In this document: in pieces, positions 10,382 to 18,297 of the stretch
Layout: each line of letters begins with the position of its first letter
Position numbering within the stretch: the first letter of the stretch is position 1
DNA from: Actinomadura craniellae
GTDB taxonomy: Bacteria; Actinomycetota; Actinomycetes; Streptosporangiales; Streptosporangiaceae
DNA: 64,000 nt
NCBI RefSeq assembly: GCF_003289645.1
Contig: NZ_QLYX01000004.1
Span: 124,001-188,000 of the forward strand
Reading direction: 5' to 3'
The notes under the pieces: generated by a model
What the model was told of the DNA's origin: nothing
Seen by the model: the letters and a program-made list of their open reading frames with translations, nothing else
Database searches by the model: none
Program-made: the position numbers and the translations under genes

Positions 10382-11560
10382 GTGACCAGACGCACAATCG
10401 CGTCCGTCATCCTGGTCGCCCTCGTCGCCGTGCTCGGTGCCGGCGCCCCGCGGGGAGCCGCCGCCCCGGACGACGAGCGCGCCTGGCTGGCGGCGGGCCG
10501 GATCCCGGGCGCCGGAACCCCGCACCGCGCCATGGCGGAACGGGCGCTGCTGGACCTGCGGCTGCTCACCCGGCCGGACGGGGCCGCCCTCGCGTCCTGG
10601 CGGAAGGAGTGGCGATACGTCTGGCCGCGCGACGCCGCGTTCGCCGCGGTGGCGTTCCAGGCCGCGGAGCACCCCCGGGAGGCCGGCCTGATCCTGGACT
10701 TCCTGGCCCGCGTGCAACCGGCCGACGGCCGGTGGGCGGCCCGGTACCGCGAGGACGGCTCCCCCGTCGAGGACGGCCGGCCACCCCAGGGGGACGCCCC
10801 CGGCTGGCCGCTGTGGGCCGCCTGGCTCCAGCACCGCGCCGGCCCGCCGGACGCCGACCGGTGGCGGATGGTGCAACGGGCCGCCGACCGGCTGGCCGGG
10901 TCGCTGGACCGCGCGGGACTGCCGCCGCCGTCCTCGGACTACTGGGAGCGGAAACCCCGCACCGAGCAGGAGCCGGACCTGCCGACGCTCGGGGTGGCGG
11001 CACCCGCGCTGCTGGGGCTGCGGTCGGCCGCGGCGCTCGCCCGCGAGACCGGGCGGCCGGTGCCGGCCCGGCGCTGGCAGGCCGCGGCCTGCCGGCTCGC
11101 GGCGGCGATCGACCGGCGGTTCGCGCCGCACGGCTACCCCCGCTCCCCCGTACCGGGCGGGCGGATGGACACCTCGGTGACGTTCCTGGCCCCGCCGTAC
11201 GCGCCGCGGGACGAGCGGGTGACCGCCGCGGTCGAGCGGGCCGCCCGGCGGCTGGCACTGCCCAACGGGGGCGTGCTCCCGGGCGAGCGGTGGGCCGGGG
11301 ACCGGAAGACCGCCTGGACCCCGGAGATGGGCCTGTTCGCGCTGGCCGCAGCGGCCGGCGGCCAGCCCGCGGTGGCCGGCGCCCGGCTCGACTGGCTCTC
11401 GGCGCACCGCACCCCCCAGGGGAGCCTCCCGGAGAAGGTCGACGCCCGGGGCCGCCCGCGGTCCGTCGCGCCCCTGGGCTGGACGGCCGCCCTGGTCGTC
11501 CTCACCCTCGCGGAGGCCGAGCGCCCGCTGCCGGTACCGTCCGCCCGGTGCGCCCGCTGA
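10382..11560 (+). CDS. secreted GH15-like (glucoamylase-fold) protein
   Basis: About 392 residues. An N-terminal signal peptide (MTRRTIASVILVALVAVL, cleavage probably after GAAA near residue 28) leads into an (alpha/alpha)6-type glycoside hydrolase family 15-like domain. Signature segments are WRYVWPRDAAF, SSDYWER (position of the family's general acid Glu) and AWTPEMGLFALA (position of the second acid). This suggests hydrolysis of an alpha-glucan or glucoside outside the cell; the substrate cannot be told. I prefer the GTG at 10382 because AAGGTGG lies 7 nt upstream and the signal peptide is compact. GTG 10364 is possible. It is divergent from sucC and monocistronic. Confidence 0.75.
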   Translation: MTRRTIASVILVALVAVLGAGAPRGAAAPDDERAWLAAGRIPGAGTPHRAMAERALLDLRLLTRPDGAALASWRKEWRYVWPRDAAFAAVAFQAAEHPREAGLILDFLARVQPADGRWAARYREDGSPVEDGRPPQGDAPGWPLWAAWLQHRAGPPDADRWRMVQRAADRLAGSLDRAGLPPPSSDYWERKPRTEQEPDLPTLGVAAPALLGLRSAAALARETGRPVPARRWQAAACRLAAAIDRRFAPHGYPRSPVPGGRMDTSVTFLAPPYAPRDERVTAAVERAARRLALPNGGVLPGERWAGDRKTAWTPEMGLFALAAAAGGQPAVAGARLDWLSAHRTPQGSLPEKVDARGRPRSVAPLGWTAALVVLTLAEAERPLPVPSARCAR

Positions 11561-11577
11561 GCCGGAACGGGACCGCC

Positions 11578-11668
11578 CGCGCCGACCTCATATCAGCCCG
11601 CCTGCCCCGGGCGTTGATCTGGCACCGCACGGTGTCGTCGTCCGCGCCGACCTCGGATCAGACCCGCC
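11578..11668. repeat. imperfect direct repeat between convergent genes
   Basis: Two copies of a 25-26 bp sequence (11578-11602 and 11643-11668) sharing CGCGCCGACCTC then ATCAG and CCCGCC, with a small internal difference. A 5-bp-stem hairpin lies between them (11623-11634). They fill the gap between the convergent GH15-like and BtrH-like genes. Confidence 0.5.
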
Positions 11669-11686
11669 GGCGGGCGCCTGCCCGGA

Positions 11687-12715
11687 TCAGCCCTGTTCGG
11701 AACCGGCCGCGGCGGCCAGGGACTCGACGGCGGCGCGCTCCAGTGCGGGGAGCGCGAACGCCGTCCGGGTGAGGGCCGCGTGGTCCGTCCCGGGGTCGCG
11801 GGCGAGGGCGGCGAGCGCGCTCCAGGCGGCGGCGCAGGCGGCGTAGGCGTCGGCCGCCGCCGCGAAGGGGCGGTCGCCGGTCAGCCGGGCGACGTCGCGG
11901 CAGAAGTCCGCCTGCAGGCGGCGGAACATGCCGCCGCCGGTGCCGGCCTTCTCGATGAAGACGGGGAGGGCCGCCCGGGCGGCGGCCAGTTCCCCTGGGT
12001 CGAGTGCGTCCGGCCAGGCCGCGACGTCGGCCGCGAAGACCTCGACTCCGGACAGGCCCGTGCCCAGCAGCGTTTCCCCGGGCGGCGGCGGGAGCGCCCC
12101 GGTCGTCTGGTCGCCCCGCAGGCCGGCCACGCCGGCGGCGGCCGCGTCGCGGGCCGCGGGCAGCAGGTCGGGCAGCGCGGCCGGGAACCCCATCGGGTAG
12201 GTGGCGTGCCGGTTGGGGCCGCCGAAACCGTGGGAGTCGCGGGCCTTCGCCAGCGCGGCCAGCGGCACGCGCTGGACGTCCGCGCGGTCGTTGTCCACCA
12301 CCCAGGCGGCCTCGTCGTCGTAACCGATCACCACGATGTCGTGCCGGGCGTTGGACAGCCTGACCCGCAGGTAGGGCAGGTCCGCGATGTCGGCCCAGAC
12401 CATGACCGGCCGGCCCGCGTCCAGTTGCCCGGTGACCCACCGCCAGCCCTCGGCCGGGTCGTCCGTCTGGTCGCGCCGGGTCGCGATGCCGAGCCGGTCG
12501 CAGAACCGCAGCTCCAGGTCGGGTCCGCGGCCGACGAAGAACGGGTTCGCCCCGGTCCGGACGTAGGTGAACGCCAGGTCGCCGCCGAGTCCGAACACCA
12601 GGCCCTCGTCCGGCGGGCCGTCCCAGCCGAGCCCGGCCCACTCCATCAGGTCCCGCAACGCCCCGGAGCCGCAGTGCCCGCCCAGCCGGTGCGGGTAGTC
12701 CTCGATCTTCACCAC
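11687..12715 (-). CDS. BtrH-like peptidase-fold protein with DUF4872 C-terminus
   Basis: 342 residues. The N-terminal half resembles the BtrH N-terminal domain. It opens with DYPHRLGGHCGSGALRDL, whose Cys follows a Gly-His as in C39-like papain folds. Later come NARHDIVVIGYDD (His) and AWVVDNDR (Asp/Asn), the usual positions of a Cys-His-Asp set. The C-terminal ~150 residues are Ala-rich helices matching the DUF4872 pattern. BtrH itself moves an acyl group from a carrier protein onto an aminoglycoside. No carrier protein or biosynthetic cluster is adjacent here, so the substrate is unknown. ATG start; separated from glyA by 66 nt and a terminator, so probably its own unit. Confidence 0.7.
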   Translation of the reverse strand: MVKIEDYPHRLGGHCGSGALRDLMEWAGLGWDGPPDEGLVFGLGGDLAFTYVRTGANPFFVGRGPDLELRFCDRLGIATRRDQTDDPAEGWRWVTGQLDAGRPVMVWADIADLPYLRVRLSNARHDIVVIGYDDEAAWVVDNDRADVQRVPLAALAKARDSHGFGGPNRHATYPMGFPAALPDLLPAARDAAAAGVAGLRGDQTTGALPPPPGETLLGTGLSGVEVFAADVAAWPDALDPGELAAARAALPVFIEKAGTGGGMFRRLQADFCRDVARLTGDRPFAAAADAYAACAAAWSALAALARDPGTDHAALTRTAFALPALERAAVESLAAAAGSEQG

Positions 12716-12750
12716 CGCCCCAGTTGACCAGAATCCGGTTCGGCCCGCCA

Positions 12751-12776
12751 GCGGGGTCCCCCGGAGGGGACCCCGC
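12751..12776 (-). terminator. glyA terminator hairpin
   Basis: A perfect 11-bp stem (12751-12761 with 12766-12776) and a CGGA loop, 5 nt after the glyA stop and before the BtrH-like gene. Confidence 0.75.
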
Positions 12777-12781
12777 GGCGA

Positions 12782-14047
12782 TCAGGGCGTCGGGCTCCAG
12801 CCCGGCATCGGGTGACCGGCGAGGAACTCGCGGATCTCGGCGGCGACGGCCGCCAGGACCGCCTCGTCCCGGTGCGCCGCGAGCGCCCGGTCGAGCCAGG
12901 CGGCGATCCGGGGCATGTCCGCCGGGGCCAGGCCCCGGGTGGTGATCGCGGCGGTGCCGATCCGCAGGCCGGACGGGTCGAAGGGCGTGCGCGGGTCGAA
13001 CGGCACGGTGTTGTGGTTCAGCTCGATCCCGGCCCGGTCCAGGGCCTGCGCGGCGGGACGCCCCGGCACCCCCTTCCCGGTGAGGTCGATCAGGATCAGG
13101 TGGTTGTCGGTACCGCCGGACACCAGGTCGAACCCGCGGTCCAGCAGCGCCCCGGCCAGCGCCCGCGCGTTGGCCACCACCCGGTGGGCGTAGCCGGCGA
13201 ACTCCGGCGCAGCGGCCTCGTGCAGGGCCACCGCGATGGCCGCCGTGGTGTGGTCGTGCGGGCCACCCTGCAGGCCCGGGAAGACCGCCTTGTCGATCGC
13301 CGCCGCGTGCTCGGCGGTGGACATCACCATGGCGCCGCGCGGGCCGCGCAGGGTCTTGTGCGTGGTGGTGGAGATCACATCGGCATGGCCCACCGGCGAG
13401 GGATGCGCGCCCCCCGCGACCAGGCCCGCGATGTGCGCGATGTCGGCGGCCAGCACCGCGCCGACCTCCCGGGCGATCTCGGCGAACGCGGCGAAGTCGA
13501 TCGTGCGCGGGACCGCGGTGCCGCCACACCAGATCAACCTGGGCCGCTCCTTGCGGGCCAGGTCGCGGACCTCGTCGAGGTCGATCCGGCCGTCCCCGGC
13601 ACGCACCCCGTACCGCACCGCGTGGAACCAGCGGCCGGTCGCCGACACCGGCCAGCCGTGGGTGAGGTGCCCGCCCATCGGCAGCGACATGCCCAGCACC
13701 GTGTCGCCGGGGTTCAGGAACGCCAGGTAGACGGCCAGGTTGGCGGGAGAGCCGGAATAGGGCTGCACGTTGGCGTGCTCGACGCCGAACAGCCGCCGGG
13801 CCCGCTCCACCGCCAGCGTCTCGACCAGGTCCACGTTCTGCTGGCCCTCGTAGTACCGGCGCCCCGGGTAACCCTCGGAGTACTTGTTGGTCAGGACGGA
13901 CCCGGTGGCCTCCAGAACCGCCGGGGAGACGTAGTTCTCCGAGGCGATCAGCCGGACCTTCTCGAACTGGCGCCGGGCCTCGGCCTCGACGAGCCGGGCG
14001 ATCTCGGGATCGGAGCCGTGCAGGCTGGACAGTGCCGGTCGGTGCAT
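12782..14047 (-). CDS. glyA: serine hydroxymethyltransferase
   Basis: 421 residues. A PLP enzyme that interconverts serine and glycine while charging THF with a methylene group, the entry of one-carbon units used by folD, purN and purH. The PLP lysine is K231 in STTTHKTLRGPRGA, and the cofactor-binding ADIAHIAGLV lies at 201-210. RLIASENYVSP and SEGYPGRRYYEG are typical. The usual GxSAYxR segment reads GTAVPR (176-181), a change worth noting. ATG start with GGAGG 5-6 nt upstream. The leader carries a ZTP riboswitch. Expression should therefore rise when ZTP/AICAR accumulates, i.e. when 10-formyl-THF is short. Confidence 0.95.
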   Translation of the reverse strand: MHRPALSSLHGSDPEIARLVEAEARRQFEKVRLIASENYVSPAVLEATGSVLTNKYSEGYPGRRYYEGQQNVDLVETLAVERARRLFGVEHANVQPYSGSPANLAVYLAFLNPGDTVLGMSLPMGGHLTHGWPVSATGRWFHAVRYGVRAGDGRIDLDEVRDLARKERPRLIWCGGTAVPRTIDFAAFAEIAREVGAVLAADIAHIAGLVAGGAHPSPVGHADVISTTTHKTLRGPRGAMVMSTAEHAAAIDKAVFPGLQGGPHDHTTAAIAVALHEAAAPEFAGYAHRVVANARALAGALLDRGFDLVSGGTDNHLILIDLTGKGVPGRPAAQALDRAGIELNHNTVPFDPRTPFDPSGLRIGTAAITTRGLAPADMPRIAAWLDRALAAHRDEAVLAAVAAEIREFLAGHPMPGWSPTP

Positions 14048-14076
14048 CGCGACCTCCGCGGTGTGCCGGGCTCGGG

Positions 14077-14095
14077 CGGCCCGGTGAACGGGCCG
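14077..14095 (-). promoter_or_regulatory. hairpin after ZTP aptamer (candidate expression platform)
   Basis: A perfect 7-bp stem (CGGCCCG/CGGGCCG) with a 5-nt loop, directly 3' of the aptamer and about 30 nt before the glyA start. It could be an intrinsic terminator without U-tract, or part of a switch acting on translation. Confidence 0.45.
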
Positions 14096-14174
14096 ACACC
14101 CAGGCGCGCGGTGTGCGGACGGATTCGCTTCCCGGTGGTGAACTCCACCTCGACTAGCGCCAGTCGCGTCCCCC
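14096..14174 (-). promoter_or_regulatory. ZTP (pfl) riboswitch
   Basis: Read on the minus strand, the glyA leader contains the conserved blocks of the pfl/ZTP aptamer in order. ACGCGACTGGCG comes first, then a hairpin with GGTGGAGTTCACCACC, then CCGGGAAGC, and finally CCGCGCGCCTGGGTG. The consensus ending is CCGCC-TGGG with a loop-loop contact to the first helix. ZTP riboswitches sense ZTP/ZMP and turn on folate and purine genes, and glyA is a frequent target in actinobacteria. The assignment is by eye; a covariance-model search would settle the edges. Confidence 0.8.
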
Positions 14175-14245
14175 CACGCTACCCGCCCGGTCTCGGCCTC
14201 GCACGGGGGATTCAGCGCTTCCGGGTGCGGGCCCGCGCCTGGGAT

Positions 14246-16495
14246 TCAGAGCTTCTCGACCGAGGCGTAGCGCAGGACGAGGGTCTTGAGGCCGTACTCG
14301 CCGCCGAAGTCGATGCTGGCCTTCTCGCCCGCGTCGTAGACCGACACGACCGTGCCGAGGCCGAAGGAGTCGTGGGTGACCTTGTCGCCCGCGGCCAGCG
14401 CGGGCACCGGACGGTTGCCCGGGGAGCGCACGCCCGGCCGGGACGCCATCGAGGCCAGCGCCGGGGCGGCGGTGGTGGACGCCGCCGACCGCTCCCAGCT
14501 GACCAGCCGGTCGGGGACCTCGCCCAGGAACCGCGACTGCGGGTTGACCTGCGGCGCCCCCCACGAGCTGCGCATCGCGGCCCGGGTGACGTACAGCCGC
14601 TGCCGGGCCCGGGTGATGCCCACGTACGCCAGCCGGCGCTCCTCCTCCAGCTCCTTGGGGTTGCTCATCGCGCGCAGGTGCGGGAAGACCCCGTCCTCCA
14701 TGCCGGTGAGGAAGACCACCGGGAACTCCAGGCCCTTGGCGGTGTGCAGGGTCATCAGCGTGACCACGCCCTGCTCGCTCTCGGGGGCGCGCTCGCCCGG
14801 CGGCACCGGGCCGCCCCGGGCGCCGGGGATGGAGTCGGCGTCGGCGACCAGCGAGATCTGCTCCAGGAACTCCACCAGCCGGCCCTCGGCCGGCTCGCCG
14901 TCGAGCCGCAACTCGAACTCGCGGGCCACGGCCTCCAGCTCGCGCAGGTTCTCGATGCGGGTCTCGTCCTGCGGGTCCTTGGACGCCTCCAGCTCGGCCA
15001 GGTACCCGGACCGGGTCAGGACCGCCTCGACCAGGTCGGCCGGGGTCAGGGTCTCGGCCCGCGCGCGCAGGTCGTCGAGCAGCGCCACGAACTCGCGGAT
15101 GGAGTTCAGCGACCGGGTGGCCAGGCCGGGCACCTCGCCGGGCTCGCGGAGCGCCTGCCAGAACGAGACGCGATCGCGGGCCGCGTGGGCCTCCACGCAC
15201 GCCTCGGCCCGGTCGCCGATGCCGCGCTTGGGCACGTTGAGGATGCGCCGCAGCGACACGGTGTCTTCCGGGTTGGCCAGCACCCGCAGGTAGGCCAGCA
15301 GGTCGCGGACCTCCTTGCGTTCGTAGAACCGCACCCCGCCGACGACCTTGTAGGGCAGCCCGACCCGGATGAAGACCTCTTCGAAGACCCGGGACTGGGC
15401 GTTGGTGCGGTAGAAGACCGCCACGTCGCCGGGCACCACGTCACCCGTGTCGGTGAGCCGGTCGACCTCCTGGGCCACGAACGCGGCCTCGTCGTGCTCG
15501 TTGTCGGCGACATAGCCGGTGATCTTCTCGCCCTCGCCCTGGTCGGACCAGAGCCGCTTGGGCTTGCGGCCGGCGTTGCGCTCGATCACCGCGTTGGCCG
15601 CCGACAGGATGGTCTGGGTGGAGCGGTAGTTCTGCTCCAGCAGGATCGTGGTGGCCTGCGGGTAGTCGCGCTCGAACTCCAGGATGTTGCGGATCGTGGC
15701 GCCCCGGAACGCGTAGATCGACTGGTCGGCGTCGCCCACCACGCACAGCTCCGCGGGGTCCAGGCCCTCGACGGGCAGGGTGAGCTCGCGGATCAGCTCG
15801 TACTGGGCGTGGTTGGTGTCCTGGTACTCGTCGACCAGGACGTGCCGGAACCGGCGCCGGTAGTGCTCGGCCGCCTCGGGGAAGATCTGCAGCACGTTGA
15901 CCGTGGTCATGATCAGGTCGTCGAAGTCCATCGCGCCGGCCTGCCGCAGCCGGGCCTGGTACATCGTGTACGCCTCGGCGAGCGTCTGCTCCATGTGCGT
16001 GGACGCCCGCTCCTTGAACGTCTCGTAGTCGATGAGCTCGTTCTTGAGGTTGCTCACCTGGGCCGAGAACGCCTTGGGCGGGTAGCGCTTGGGATCGAGG
16101 TCGAGCTCCCGGCAGACCAGCGCCATCAGCCGCTGCGCGTCGGCCTGATCGTAGATCGAGAAGCTGGACGGAAAGCCCAGTCGGGACGCCTCCCGGCGCA
16201 GGATGCGCACGCAGGCCGAGTGGAACGTCATCACCCACATGACCCGCGACCGGGGGCCGACCAGCGCGTCTACCCGCTCCTTCATCTCCCCCGCGGCCTT
16301 GTTGGTGAAGGTGATCGCCAGGATCTGGCCGGGGTGCACGTCGCGGTCGCCCAGCAGGTGGGCGATGCGGTGCGTGAGGACTCGGGTCTTGCCCGATCCG
16401 GCGCCCGCCACGATGAGCAGCGGGCCGCCCGCGTGGACGACGGCGGCGCGCTGCGGCGGGTTGAGACCGTCGAGCAGTGGGTGCGTGGGAGACAT
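14246..16495 (-). CDS. pcrA: ATP-dependent DNA helicase UvrD1/PcrA
   Basis: 749 residues. A superfamily 1A 3'-5' helicase of DNA repair and replication-conflict resolution. All SF1 motifs are visible: Walker A AGAGSGKT (30-37), VDEYQDTNHAQYEL (II), GDADQSIYAFRGA (III), EQNYRST (IV), TLHTAKGLEFPVVFLTGMEDG (V region) and YVGITRARQRLYVT (VI). The C-terminal Tudor-like segment GDKVTHDSFGLGTVVSV is the part that binds RNA polymerase or Ku in relatives. Start ATG 16495 (MSPTHPLLDGL); the 46-residue upstream extension is not conserved-looking. Like uvrD1 of mycobacteria, it lies in the sucCD-perM-purNH neighbourhood. Confidence 0.95.
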   Translation of the reverse strand: MSPTHPLLDGLNPPQRAAVVHAGGPLLIVAGAGSGKTRVLTHRIAHLLGDRDVHPGQILAITFTNKAAGEMKERVDALVGPRSRVMWVMTFHSACVRILRREASRLGFPSSFSIYDQADAQRLMALVCRELDLDPKRYPPKAFSAQVSNLKNELIDYETFKERASTHMEQTLAEAYTMYQARLRQAGAMDFDDLIMTTVNVLQIFPEAAEHYRRRFRHVLVDEYQDTNHAQYELIRELTLPVEGLDPAELCVVGDADQSIYAFRGATIRNILEFERDYPQATTILLEQNYRSTQTILSAANAVIERNAGRKPKRLWSDQGEGEKITGYVADNEHDEAAFVAQEVDRLTDTGDVVPGDVAVFYRTNAQSRVFEEVFIRVGLPYKVVGGVRFYERKEVRDLLAYLRVLANPEDTVSLRRILNVPKRGIGDRAEACVEAHAARDRVSFWQALREPGEVPGLATRSLNSIREFVALLDDLRARAETLTPADLVEAVLTRSGYLAELEASKDPQDETRIENLRELEAVAREFELRLDGEPAEGRLVEFLEQISLVADADSIPGARGGPVPPGERAPESEQGVVTLMTLHTAKGLEFPVVFLTGMEDGVFPHLRAMSNPKELEEERRLAYVGITRARQRLYVTRAAMRSSWGAPQVNPQSRFLGEVPDRLVSWERSAASTTAAPALASMASRPGVRSPGNRPVPALAAGDKVTHDSFGLGTVVSVYDAGEKASIDFGGEYGLKTLVLRYASVEKL

Positions 16496-16554
16496 CAGGG
16501 CGAGTCTACGGCCGCCCACCGACACCCGGGCCCGCACCGCGGGATCCGGGCGGG

Positions 16555-16580
16555 CCGCGTCCCCCGCGCGGGGGACGCGG
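16555..16580 (-). terminator. perfect palindromic terminator after the PspC operon
   Basis: A 26-bp perfect palindrome (each half CCGCGTCCCCCGC) directly abutting the stop codon of the 65-residue gene. It isolates the PspC operon from pcrA. Confidence 0.7.
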
Positions 16581-16778
16581 TCAGGAATCGCGGCGGCGGG
16601 ACCGGGACAGCACCCGGACCAGGCCGACCACACCGATGCCGATCACCGCGGTGGGAGCGAGGATTCCCGGCTCCACGACGTTCTCCTCGGTGAGGCCGGT
16701 GGCGAGGAAGATCCCGCCCATGGCCAGGAAGTACACGCCCGCGGCCAGCGCCCCGGGGTCGAACCGGTGCCTACGCAC
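16581..16778 (-). CDS. small two-helix membrane protein (65 aa)
   Basis: 65 residues with two hydrophobic helices (about 9-27 and 38-56) and a basic C-terminus (RVLSRSRRRDS). The GTG start overlaps the end of the upstream PspC gene by 8 nt (GTGCGTAG), so the two are coupled. I do not recognise the family. The arrangement suggests an accessory subunit of the PspC-type envelope protein. Confidence 0.65.
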   Translation of the reverse strand: MRRHRFDPGALAAGVYFLAMGGIFLATGLTEENVVEPGILAPTAVIGIGVVGLVRVLSRSRRRDS

Positions 16779-18102
16779 GACGGACCTCCACGTTCCCGAG
16801 CTTGCCGCGGACGTGCAGCTCGATCACCGGCGGGTCGGCGACCGGCCGTCCTTCGGGTTCGAGCACTCCCTCAAACCGGGCTTTCGGGCCGCTGACCACG
16901 CGTTTCTCCACTTCCAGATCGCCCAGCCCCGCCCGCAGGTCGGCCTCCACCCGGGCCCCGGGCGGCAGCGTGACGATCAGCTCGCCGGCCGTCAGCTCGG
17001 CCTGGACCCGGACCCGCTGGCCCGGCCGCAGCGGCAGCGCGGTGAGGTCCAGCCGGGCGGCGCCCAGCGCCAGCCGGTAGGTGGGTTCGAGTTTCGTGGC
17101 GTCCACCGGCCGCCACTCGACCTCGCCCACCCGGCCGCCGTGCTCGACGCCGGCGGCCGCCGCCGAGGTCACCAGCCCCAGCGAGAGCACCGTGCCGACG
17201 GCGACCAGCCCGGTGCTCCGCCCGTACAGGGTGGCGACCACCAGCCCCAGCCCGACGACGAGCAGGCCGGTGGCGGTGATGATCTGCCCCGACGCGAGGC
17301 CGGCGTACCCGGAGGCCACCGGGACCACCGCGGCGGCCGCGATCATCGCCAGCAGCAGCGTGACGGGGGCGAGCACCGATTTCGGCTTGGGCGGCACGGG
17401 TTTCGGGGGCTGCGGGGGCTTCAGGGGCTGGTCGGGCTTCCCCAGCGAGATCCCGAGGGCGATCCCAGAGTTCCCGCCGGGCTCGCCGAGCCGGGCCAGG
17501 TCGATCATGCCGGGCGGCAGCGGCGGGGACGCCTTCTCCTCCGTGGCCGCCGCGCCGGACGCGGGCGGGTGCCCCCGCACCCAGTCCGGCAGCGTCCAGC
17601 CCGAGGGCGCCGCCTTCCCGGTGGCGGGGACGGGCGGGTGCCCCTGCAACCGCTCGGGCAGCGTCCGGGCCACCTCCCGCAGGTCGACCCCGCGGGCGTG
17701 CGCGACCAGCAGCGCCACCGTGAACACCGTGATCGCGGTCAGCACGTTGCCCGACAGGCCGAGCCCCAGCAGGCCGCTGCCGGTGAGGCCCAGCAGCGCC
17801 CCGAAGGCGAGCAGGCCGCCCAGGACCACGAGCACTCCCCCGGCGTCGAAGCGGCGCCGCAGCACCTGCTCGGCCGGCGAGTCGCCGCCGGACGCCGGCG
17901 GCATCATCAGCGCCGCGACCACGTACAGCGGCACGCCCAGCCCGCCCATGATGCACAGCAGCGCGAACCCGACCCGGTACACCACCGGGTCGATCCCCGT
18001 GTACCGGCCCAGCCCGCCGCACACGCCGACGATCATGCGCCCCTCTTTGACCCGGGGCAGCCGGTGGTACTGGTCCGGCCCGGTTCCGGTCTGCTCTTTC
18101 AT
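16771..18102 (-). CDS. PspC-domain membrane protein with LiaF-like C-terminus
   Basis: About 443 residues. The N-terminal PspC domain (14-70) has RMIVGVCGGLGRYTGIDPVVYRV and a helix ending in MMPP. Further hydrophobic helices follow (around 90-140 and 240-330) with a Pro-rich segment between them. The C-terminal ~130 residues are a soluble beta-rich region (YRLALGAARLDLTALPLRPG ... VRGKLGNVEVRRA) like the DUF2154/LiaF or adhesin-like repeats. Such proteins restrain LiaRS-type systems, and its divergent neighbours are exactly a kinase and a regulator. Start taken as ATG 18102; a GTG two codons upstream is better spaced from GGAGG and is equally likely. Confidence 0.75.
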   Translation of the reverse strand: MKEQTGTGPDQYHRLPRVKEGRMIVGVCGGLGRYTGIDPVVYRVGFALLCIMGGLGVPLYVVAALMMPPASGGDSPAEQVLRRRFDAGGVLVVLGGLLAFGALLGLTGSGLLGLGLSGNVLTAITVFTVALLVAHARGVDLREVARTLPERLQGHPPVPATGKAAPSGWTLPDWVRGHPPASGAAATEEKASPPLPPGMIDLARLGEPGGNSGIALGISLGKPDQPLKPPQPPKPVPPKPKSVLAPVTLLLAMIAAAAVVPVASGYAGLASGQIITATGLLVVGLGLVVATLYGRSTGLVAVGTVLSLGLVTSAAAAGVEHGGRVGEVEWRPVDATKLEPTYRLALGAARLDLTALPLRPGQRVRVQAELTAGELIVTLPPGARVEADLRAGLGDLEVEKRVVSGPKARFEGVLEPEGRPVADPPVIELHVRGKLGNVEVRRA

Positions 18103-18148
18103 GGCCACAATCCTGGACCTCCCCGGATGGCCGGGACATCCGGGACGC

Positions 18149-18260
18149 CCCTGATTCGTCCCCGACCCGCCCTCAGGGTCCGGGCCGGAGACGCCGCCCT
18201 CTCGGCCCAGGCAGGGGCCGGGCGACGTCCCTGAGGTGGGAGACCAGGGTTGATCCCTGA
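18149..18260. promoter_or_regulatory. repeated CCCTGA motifs in divergent promoter
   Basis: CCCTGA occurs three times on the + strand (18149, 18229, 18255). The last is part of an inverted repeat CAGGG-TTGAT-CCCTG (18245-18259). The region separates the PspC gene from the kinase gene. A site for the adjacent response regulator is an inference. Confidence 0.35.
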
Positions 18261-18297
18261 TGCGCGGTTTGCTGGGACGTGTGACGATCTGAGGGTT

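Noticed and set aside
10331-11407. Minus-strand frame opposite the GH15-like gene
   Set aside because: Antisense shadow; the plus-strand gene has a signal peptide, a ribosome site and GH15 motifs.
12812-16693. Long plus-strand frame opposite glyA and pcrA
   Set aside because: It is the antisense shadow of two clear genes, with composition rich in Arg/Gly/Val and no recognisable domain.
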